DNA from: JBBSEZ01 sp038239195
GTDB lineage: Bacteria > Planctomycetota > Planctomycetia > Gemmatales > Gemmataceae
NCBI GenBank assembly: GCA_038239195.1
Contig: JBBSEZ010000157.1
Span: forward strand, 1 to 20,095
DNA: 20,095 bases
Direction of reading: 5' to 3'
Part shown: one piece after another, positions 15,332 through 20,095 of the stretch
Numbering within the stretch: the stretch's first letter is position 1
How the letters are laid out: every line of letters begins with the position of its first letter
Notes under the pieces: generated by a model
Database searches by the model: none
What the model was told of the DNA's origin: nothing
What the model saw: the letters and a program-made list of their open reading frames with translations, nothing else
Made by a program: the position numbers and the translations under genes

Positions 15332-16258
15332 ATGGGGCCGGACAAGGTCGAGAAGCTGTGTCAGCGGGCGCAGTTGGCCATTGGCGAGCGCGATTGGGAC
15401 AAGGCCAAACAGGCCTACCTGATGGCGCTGGGCCTGCGCTCCGATTTGCCCGACGTTCACTACGGGCTGGCCACGGTCTACTTCCAGGTGCGCGAGATGA
15501 CCAGCGCCGCCCATCATTTTCGCGAGGTGACGCGCCTCGACCCGCAAAGGGCGGGGGCGTTCATCAACCTCGGTGCCGTGCTCAACTTGCTCAACCAGTA
15601 CGACGACGCCATCGCGGCCTTGCGGCGCGGCATCCAGCTCGATGGCCAGCGCGTCGAGGGCTACTACAACCTCGGGCTGGTTCACCGGCGCAAGGGCCAG
15701 AACGACATGGCCATGCAAGCCTATCGGGAGGCGATTCGCCTGAACCCGCGCATGGCCGACGCCCAGCTCAACCTCGCCAACATCTACTTCGACAAGGAGC
15801 AGTATCGGCAGGCCGTGAAGCACTACGAGGATGCGCTCAAGGTCCGCCCCGGGTGGGACAAGGCGATGGACGGCCTGGCCCAGGCGAAGGCTGCCCTCTC
15901 GGGCGAGACCAGCCCGGAAGAGGCCACGGAGGAGGCCACGGCGCTGGGTGCGGGCGCCGACCTCGACCGCGTCGTGGACCCGGCCGTTCACGCCACGTTG
16001 CTCACCAACCTCCACCAGGCGACCATCCAGGCCGAGGACAGCGGCCGGCTGTTCCAGAAGGTCCTCGCCGAGGAGATCGAGAGCTCGCTCAAGGAGCTCT
16101 CCAACGCGCTGCTGCACTCGCACGCGCCGCGCAGCGAACTGAACACCGCCGTCACCAACTTCGACGCGGCGCTCCAACGGATGCGCGCGGCCCACGCGGC
16201 GCTCAAGACGAACCTGTCGCGGCTGAAGGAAGTGGGCGAGCGCTTCCCGGAACGTTGA
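15332..16258 (+). CDS. Tetratricopeptide-repeat protein
   Basis: A 308-residue soluble protein without signal peptide. About five TPR units occupy residues 5-174; the clearest are AGAFINLGAVLNLLNQYDDA near 74-93, VEGYYNLGLVHRRKGQNDMA near 108-127 and ADAQLNLANIYFDKEQYRQA near 142-161, with the usual Gly/Ala/Tyr spacing and closing Pro (LNPR, VRPG). Residues about 190-210 are an acidic linker (SPEEATEEATALG). Residues about 212-300 form a separate, mostly helical region that may dimerise. It is likely a protein-protein scaffold. GGGGAGGG lies before the ATG. The CaMKII-AD gene begins 32 bases downstream, so the two are probably co-transcribed and may work together. Confidence 0.92.
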   Translation: MGPDKVEKLCQRAQLAIGERDWDKAKQAYLMALGLRSDLPDVHYGLATVYFQVREMTSAAHHFREVTRLDPQRAGAFINLGAVLNLLNQYDDAIAALRRGIQLDGQRVEGYYNLGLVHRRKGQNDMAMQAYREAIRLNPRMADAQLNLANIYFDKEQYRQAVKHYEDALKVRPGWDKAMDGLAQAKAALSGETSPEEATEEATALGAGADLDRVVDPAVHATLLTNLHQATIQAEDSGRLFQKVLAEEIESSLKELSNALLHSHAPRSELNTAVTNFDAALQRMRAAHAALKTNLSRLKEVGERFPER

Positions 16259-16290
16259 CGGGAGCGCCCAGCGCCTGAAACGAGGTTCGT

Positions 16291-16680
16291 ATGTCCGACC
16301 AGACCGGCGAGTTGCTCCAACTCACCCAGCGCTTGCTCGACAGCATCACGACCGGCGACTGGAACACCTATCAGGAACTGTGCGACCCCTCGCTGACCGC
16401 CTTCGAGCCCGAGGCAACCGGCCAACTGGTGGAGGGGCTCGCGTTCCACCGCTTCTACTTCGACCTCGGCGGCATTCGCGGCCGGCACCAGACCACCTTG
16501 TGCTCGCCGAACGTGCGCCTGATGGGCGACGTCGCGGTCGTCACCTACGCCCGCCTCGTCCAGCGCGTCGGAGAGGGCGGTGTGCCCGTGACCGTCGCCT
16601 CCTCCGAAACGCGCGTCTGGCAACGGCGCGAAGGCCGCTGGCGCCACGTCCACTTTCATCGTTCGGCCCTGGGGAGCTAG
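16291..16680 (+). CDS. CaMKII association-domain (NTF2/SnoaL-like fold) protein
   Basis: A 129-residue single-domain protein. Its N-terminus, LLQLTQRLLDSITTGDWNTY followed by CDPSLTAFEPEATGQLVEGL and FHRFYF, closely follows the association (oligomerisation) domain of calcium/calmodulin kinase II, a cone-shaped NTF2-like fold. The remaining strands (VRLMGDVAVVTYARLVQRVG, SETRVWQRREGRWRHVHFHR) complete the sheet. In eukaryotes this domain forms 12- to 14-mer rings; bacterial stand-alone versions are known but their role is not. No kinase domain is present. It has no signal peptide. GAGG lies a few bases before the ATG, 32 bases after the TPR gene. A generic SnoaL/DUF4440 enzyme is the alternative reading. 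Confidence 0.88.
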   Translation: MSDQTGELLQLTQRLLDSITTGDWNTYQELCDPSLTAFEPEATGQLVEGLAFHRFYFDLGGIRGRHQTTLCSPNVRLMGDVAVVTYARLVQRVGEGGVPVTVASSETRVWQRREGRWRHVHFHRSALGS

Positions 16681-16710
16681 CCTCTGCCCGCCAGGCGTGC
16701 GAGCTCGCCA

Positions 16711-16758
16711 ACGCCGAAAGGCCGGGACAGCGCGAACGCCGTCTCGGCCCCTCGGCGT
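16711..16758. terminator. Bidirectional hairpin between convergent genes
   Basis: An outer 7-bp stem (ACGCCGA 16711-16717 with TCGGCGT 16752-16758), a 2x2 internal loop, and an inner 9-bp stem with one G-T wobble (16720-16728 with 16741-16749) form a long GC-rich hairpin. It lies between the end of the CaMKII-AD gene (16680) and the end of the convergent membrane-protein gene (16772). No T-run follows, so termination strength is uncertain; position and length favour a shared terminator. Confidence 0.55.
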
Positions 16759-16771
16759 GGGAGGATTGCGC

Positions 16772-17074
16772 TCAGACAGTCACGCGGTCCCCCGCAGCAC
16801 GATGGTGAAGGTGCTGGTGTTCCAACTGGCGGCGGTGGTGGTGGTAGGCCAGTCCGACGAAAGCGATCCCCAGCCCGATGACCAACCCGCCCACCAGGGC
16901 GACCAACGAGACGAGCATCGCGGTGTCCATGTGCTTGAACAGGACCCACTGGGCCTCCCCGTTATCGAGGTTGTGGTACGGGTACTGGCTGTAGCGAGTC
17001 CCAAACCCGATCGACAGGAGGCCGAGGCCGATCAGCGCTCCAGCCGAGATGATGGCTCCACACAAGGCACGCAT
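16772..17074 (-). CDS. Small two-helix membrane protein with His-rich tail
   Basis: A 100-residue protein. Hydrophobic helix 1 spans about residues 4-24 (LCGAIISAGALIGLGLLSIG), then a short polar segment with GTRYSQYPYHNLDNGEAQWV, then helix 2 at about 53-76 (AMLVSLVALVGGLVIGLGIA). The C-terminus is rich in His and Arg (AYHHHRRQLEHQHLHHRAAG) and could bind metal or interact with lipid headgroups. No family name can be assigned with confidence; similar small proteins occur in planctomycetes. AAGGA lies seven bases before the ATG at 17074. It follows the 56-residue membrane-protein gene by 60 bases, and is the last gene of the minus-strand locus before the convergent hairpin. Confidence 0.8.
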   Translation of the reverse strand: MRALCGAIISAGALIGLGLLSIGFGTRYSQYPYHNLDNGEAQWVLFKHMDTAMLVSLVALVGGLVIGLGIAFVGLAYHHHRRQLEHQHLHHRAAGDRVTV

Positions 17075-17134
17075 GATGAGTTCCTTCGAGGAAAAGGTCG
17101 ATGTTGGAGGAGGTCGTGGAAAGGCGATGCGCCC

Positions 17135-17305
17135 TCACTGCCCGAGCATGCGGAGACCGCCTCCGCAGACCAGAAAAATGCCTGCCAGGATGATGAGAAT
17201 GCTGCTGCACCCGCAGCTGGGCCAGGCGCCGTACTGCCCCTGGGGCCCCATGTTGCCGAAGAAACTGCCGCCGCCCAGCGTGGGCCCTCCGGGATCTGCG
17301 CTCAT
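17135..17305 (-). CDS. 56-residue single-helix membrane protein
   Basis: A small gene that a length filter would miss. It encodes a Gly/Pro-rich N-terminus (MSADPGGPTLGGGSFFGNMG), then PSCGCSSILIILAGIFLVCG, in which about 16 residues form one membrane helix, then GGLRMLGQ. A CGC motif sits at the N-terminal edge of the helix (Cys31, Cys33) and a third Cys at its C-terminal edge (Cys47). AAGGAG at 17314-17319, eight bases upstream of the ATG, is a very good ribosome binding site. It lies between the M48 gene (79 bases upstream) and the two-helix membrane-protein gene (60 bases downstream), on the same strand. Function unknown; a role linked to its neighbours in the envelope is inference. The CGC pair might be acylated, metal-binding or disulfide-forming. 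Confidence 0.78.
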   Translation of the reverse strand: MSADPGGPTLGGGSFFGNMGPQGQYGAWPSCGCSSILIILAGIFLVCGGGLRMLGQ

Positions 17306-17313
17306 CTACGTAA

Positions 17314-17319
17314 CTCCTT
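17314..17319 (-). promoter_or_regulatory. Ribosome binding site of the 56-residue gene
   Basis: AAGGAG on the minus strand, eight bases before the ATG at 17305. This is the main reason to accept such a short gene as real. Confidence 0.75.
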
Positions 17320-17384
17320 GAGATTGAGAAAGACTTTCACACTTGACTCGCAGCAATGCCAGAAATACTCGGGCTCGTGCGCTT

Positions 17385-18317
17385 TCAGCGCGCAGGGGCT
17401 ATCCGGCCGGCCTTGTACGCGGCGTAGGCGCTCTGGGCGGCCGGCACCCAGCGCTTGATCTGGGCGATGCGCTTGGCGTCGCTAGGATGGTCCGAAAGAA
17501 TTTCCGGCTTGTGGGCGCCCTTGGCCGAGAGCGCCGCCATCCGCTCCCAAAACACGATGGCCTGGCGCGGGTCGTAGCCAGCAAACGTCATGAGGAAGAG
17601 GCCGATGTGATCGGCCTCGGACTCCTGCTGCCGGTCGTACGGGAGGCTCGCCACCGCAGCGCCCGCCCCCAGGAGGCCGATGAGGTTCTTGCGCTTTTCG
17701 GGCGCCATCTGCCCCATGGCCCCGTTGAGGGCGTCCATCGCGTGCTGATATTTTTGCTGCCGGGCGATGCGCTCGCTGGAGTGGTGGGCCAGGGCGTGCG
17801 CGATCTCGTGGGCCATGACCGTCGCCAGTTGATCGTCGTTCAACCGCCCGTCCTTCCCGCTCGCCACGGGAAGCAGGCCGCTATAGACCGCGACCTTCCC
17901 GCCGGGCAGGCAGAAGGCGTTCACTTGCCTGTCTTCCAGAACGGTGAATTCCCACGCGAAGGTGTACCCCTTCATGCGCAGGTTGATCTCGCGCTGCAAC
18001 GGCTCGATCTCCGCCGCCTTGGCGATCCGCAAGCCGATTTCGCGCACCTTCCGGACCGCCGGGCCGTCGGTGGCCTTGCGGTTTTTCTTCAACACTTCCT
18101 GGTACGCCTGAGTGCCCAGGTCGAGCTCCTGACGAGGGCTCAGGGCCAGGGACTGCGCCCGCCGGCCAGGGCCTTCCCCCCGTCCTCCGCCGACGCCTCC
18201 GCCTGCGCCTCCGCCTGCGCCTCCGCCTGCGCCTCGCCCTACGTCACACCCCGAAGAGGCGGCGACCAGGCCGCTCGACACAACGAGAAAGAGAACGCGG
18301 GAGTGGATCGTTCGCAC
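17385..18317 (-). CDS. M48-family zinc metalloprotease, probable lipoprotein
   Basis: A 310-residue protein. Residues 1-23 form a signal with a near-lipobox (AASSGC, Cys24), followed by a Gly-rich linker (about 30-50) encoded by a 12-bp tandem repeat. The M48 domain contains VNAFCLPGGKVAVYSGLLP near 132-150, the zinc motif VMAHEIAHALAHHSSER near 167-183 (His170, Glu171, His174), and the third-ligand region QQESEADHIGLFLM near 230-243. All catalytic residues are present. BepA/LoiP-like M48 lipoproteins degrade or help assemble outer-membrane proteins, which fits a periplasmic quality-control role. The GTG start at 18317 is fixed by AAGGAG seven bases upstream. It follows the PDZ gene by 118 bases on the same strand, separated by a hairpin. 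Confidence 0.94.
   Translation of the reverse strand: MRTIHSRVLFLVVSSGLVAASSGCDVGRGAGGGAGGGAGGGVGGGRGEGPGRRAQSLALSPRQELDLGTQAYQEVLKKNRKATDGPAVRKVREIGLRIAKAAEIEPLQREINLRMKGYTFAWEFTVLEDRQVNAFCLPGGKVAVYSGLLPVASGKDGRLNDDQLATVMAHEIAHALAHHSSERIARQQKYQHAMDALNGAMGQMAPEKRKNLIGLLGAGAAVASLPYDRQQESEADHIGLFLMTFAGYDPRQAIVFWERMAALSAKGAHKPEILSDHPSDAKRIAQIKRWVPAAQSAYAAYKAGRIAPAR
18194..18235. repeat. 12-bp tandem repeat coding a Gly-rich linker
   Basis: Three exact copies of CGCCTCCGCCTG (18194-18229) plus a partial copy encode GGGA-type repeats just after the lipobox of the M48 protease. The unit is a multiple of three, so copy-number changes would alter linker length without breaking the frame. Confidence 0.85.
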
Positions 18318-18324
18318 GAGGCTT

Positions 18325-18330
18325 CTCCTT
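18325..18330 (-). promoter_or_regulatory. Ribosome binding site of the M48 gene
   Basis: AAGGAG on the minus strand, seven bases before the GTG at 18317. It decides in favour of a GTG start directly before the signal peptide. Confidence 0.7.
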
Positions 18331-18379
18331 CTCGGTCAGCAAGGGGGCCCCTTGCGCAGATCGTTCGGCAACTTTTCTC

Positions 18380-18404
18380 GCCCGAGGCGCCGCGCGCCTC
18401 GGGC
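18380..18404. terminator. 11-bp perfect hairpin between the PDZ and M48 genes
   Basis: GCCCGAGGCGC (18380-18390) pairs perfectly with GCGCCTCGGGC (18394-18404) around the loop CGC. It lies 31 bases after the PDZ-gene stop in the direction of transcription and 62 bases before the M48 start codon. No U-run follows, so it may be a partial terminator or an RNA-processing/stability element that sets the ratio of the two products. Confidence 0.45.
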
Positions 18405-18435
18405 CCTGCTTCCCTTTCAGTGAGCAAGGCGGTTC

Positions 18436-20095
18436 TCAGCTTTGCGCAGGCCTATTCAAGTCGCTCTTGCCGGGACGCGCTCGGCGCGACCGGGCGCTTC
18501 GCTGCGGCGGAGGCAGCGCGGCCTTTTCCTGCTCCGTTTCATCGCTGCGGGACACGGTGACGAGGACGTCGTGGCCCGGCTCCGCTTGCTGCATGGCGGC
18601 GCGCAAGTCCTCGCTGCTGGCGATCGGCTTGCCATCGACCGCGACGACCTGATCGCCAGCCTGCAGCCCCGCCCTCGCGGCCGGGGTCTCGGGAAACACG
18701 TGGACCACGCTGGCCGTCCCATCCACGGCGACGCCTAGTTGCGTTTGTCCTTCGGGCACTGCTGCTTCGAGGGGGGCGCTGGGTGCTTTCGGTTCTTCGG
18801 GGCGCGCCACGGTGACGAGGACGTCCTTGCCAGTGTCGGCCTTGTCCAGGGCAACGCGCAGGTCCTCGCTGGTGCTGATCGGCTTGCCATTGACCTCGAT
18901 GACGGCGTCCCCGGAGTGCAGCCCGGCTTTGTCGGCGGGCGTTCCCGGCAGCACGTCCACGATCACGGCGGCCGTATCGACGGTGACGCCCAGTTCCTTC
19001 TTCGCCTCCGGGGCCGGGGCCTCGGTCTTCGCGCTCTCGGCCGGTTCGGCGGGAGGAAGGGGTGCCGGTGCGGTGGCCCCTTCGGGCTCCCCGCCCGGGA
19101 GCCTGGCCGCGATCTCTTGCCTCTCCTCGCCGCGGACGACGGTCAGGTGAACCTCTTTGCCGTCCTCCAGGTGGTCGATGGCGACGCGGAGGTCCTCGCT
19201 GCTGGCAATCGGCTTGCCCTCGGCGGCGACGATCACGTCCCCGACCCGCAGCCCAGCCTTCTCCGCCGGCGTATCGGGCAACACGTCCACGATGGCGGCG
19301 GTGCGGTCCACGGTAACGCCGAGGCGGTTCTTGCCCTGGGGGGCAGGGGCCTCCTCTCTCGGTCCTTCTGCCGGTGGCGCGGCGGGAGGTATCGCCGTCG
19401 CCGGGGCGAGGGCGGTCACCGGCTCGGGGATCGCGCTCACTTCTTCCGGCCGGGGCAGCTCGCGCACCCGGGCCGCTTCCACCTCCGCGCCGGCCTCCTG
19501 GAGCTGAGAGCGCAGCATTTCGAGCTCGCTGCGTGCCTGCCGCGACGCGCGCTCCAGGTCCTGGCAGTCCTGCTGGATCGCCAGCAACCGCGCCCGGCCC
19601 TCGCGCGCCTGGGCTTGCAGGTCGTCGCCCGTCGTCGCCAGGGCTTGCTGCCCGTCTCGCAAAGAGCCCGCCGTCTCGGCGATCTCCCCGTTCACGGCCA
19701 CCGACCGGGCCTTGATCGCTTCCAGTTCCTGCGCGGTGTGCTGGAGCTCCTGGCGAGCCACACCGACCTGCTCGCGCAGTTTTTGGCACTGTTCCAGCGC
19801 CCGCCGGGCCTCGGGCAATAACGCCTCCGCGCCGGCGAGCTCGTCTCGGGCAGCCTGCGAGCGCTCCTTGATCGCTTCCAGGCCCCGCGTCGTCTGCTGG
19901 AGCTCCTCCTCGGCGGCGCCGAGTTGGGCGCGCACGCTCTGCCAGTGCTCCACGGCCTGCGGGGCCCCTTCCAGCGAGGCCTCCGCGTTGGCGAGCTCTT
20001 CCTTTGCGGCCAGGGCCCTGGCCTTGATCGCTTCCAGTTCTTGCGCGGCGGCCTGGACCTCTTTGCGGGCTGCCCCGATCTGGTCGCGCAGCCCC
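18436..20095 (-). CDS. Coiled-coil protein with three PDZ domains (5' end outside window)
   Basis: A partial gene with 552 residues visible; the frame is open to the window edge, so a GTG at 19953 is internal, not the start. The upstream part is long coiled coil built from about 52-residue repeats recognisable by QELEAIKAR and GLEAIKERS. A Pro/Ala/Glu-rich linker follows. Three PDZ domains then lie at about 19326-19099, 18996-18799 and 18738-18538. Each has an LGVxVD opening, a DVLPxTPAxKAGL-type loop, a GD-V---GKPI strand pair and an SSEDLR or TSEDLR helix. The spacers between PDZ1, 2 and 3 are acidic and Pro-rich. The C-terminus is basic (SARSRRARPGKSDLNRPAQS). PDZ domains of this type bind C-termini of unfolded or membrane proteins, as in HtrA/RseP; no protease domain is seen in the window. 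It could be a substrate-recruiting scaffold for the downstream M48 protease. Confidence 0.9.
   Translation of the reverse strand, partial: GLRDQIGAARKEVQAAAQELEAIKARALAAKEELANAEASLEGAPQAVEHWQSVRAQLGAAEEELQQTTRGLEAIKERSQAARDELAGAEALLPEARRALEQCQKLREQVGVARQELQHTAQELEAIKARSVAVNGEIAETAGSLRDGQQALATTGDDLQAQAREGRARLLAIQQDCQDLERASRQARSELEMLRSQLQEAGAEVEAARVRELPRPEEVSAIPEPVTALAPATAIPPAAPPAEGPREEAPAPQGKNRLGVTVDRTAAIVDVLPDTPAEKAGLRVGDVIVAAEGKPIASSEDLRVAIDHLEDGKEVHLTVVRGEERQEIAARLPGGEPEGATAPAPLPPAEPAESAKTEAPAPEAKKELGVTVDTAAVIVDVLPGTPADKAGLHSGDAVIEVNGKPISTSEDLRVALDKADTGKDVLVTVARPEEPKAPSAPLEAAVPEGQTQLGVAVDGTASVVHVFPETPAARAGLQAGDQVVAVDGKPIASSEDLRAAMQQAEPGHDVLVTVSRSDETEQEKAALPPPQRSARSRRARPGKSDLNRPAQS

Overview
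The window is high-GC bacterial chromosome and looks planctomycetal, most likely Gemmataceae or a close relative. The evidence is the mix of families: a TIGR03067-type lipocalin-like protein, a secreted DUF1080 protein, a Gfo/Idh/MocA oxidoreductase with an RR leader, WD40 and TPR scaffolds, a signal-anchored beta-propeller protein with a probable DUF6797-like N-terminal part, and short antitoxin-like genes scattered among unrelated genes. I saw no tRNA, rRNA, CRISPR array, integrase or insertion sequence. The organism is inferred from gene content only.

Layout. 1-221: G-runs, C-homopolymers and a 9-bp hairpin, then a WD40 protein (222-1220) and a secreted TIGR03067 protein (1336-1773). 1393-2052 (minus): a ribbon-helix-helix antitoxin-like gene whose reading frame runs on into the antisense of the TIGR03067 gene. 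2150-6097 (minus): a likely transcription unit, in the order beta-propeller protein, 67-residue antitoxin-like protein, secreted GH18 glycosidase. 6242-8874 (plus): a membrane-anchored Cys-motif protein, peptide chain release factor H (prfH) without rtcB, and a secreted DUF1080 protein. 8845-9243 (minus): a small helical-protein gene that appears frameshifted.

9491-11475: a TetR regulator (minus) divergent from a cystathionine gamma-synthase/lyase-type PLP enzyme (plus). A palindromic operator lies at the predicted transcription start of tetR, which suggests autorepression. 11587-13812: a large NodU/CmcH-family carbamoyltransferase ending in an 8-bp tandem repeat. 13905-15182: a Gfo/Idh/MocA oxidoreductase with a clear sigma70-type promoter (TTGACA, 16 bp, TAGGAT). 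15332-16680: a TPR protein and a CaMKII-association-domain protein in one unit, behind a leader with a strong G-quadruplex motif and competing hairpins. A long hairpin (16711-16758) closes this unit against the convergent minus-strand genes.

16772-20095 (minus, running off the right edge): a probable envelope locus. In transcription order it holds a coiled-coil protein with three PDZ domains (5' end outside the window), an M48 zinc metalloprotease lipoprotein, a 56-residue one-helix membrane protein and a 100-residue two-helix membrane protein. The 56-residue gene is short and easy to miss, but it has an excellent ribosome binding site.

Most genes look like ordinary planctomycetal metabolism and envelope functions. 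I did not find a complete new defence or biosynthetic system. The best leads are the PDZ/M48/small-membrane-protein locus, the TPR plus CaMKII-AD pair with its structured leader, and the orphan prfH.
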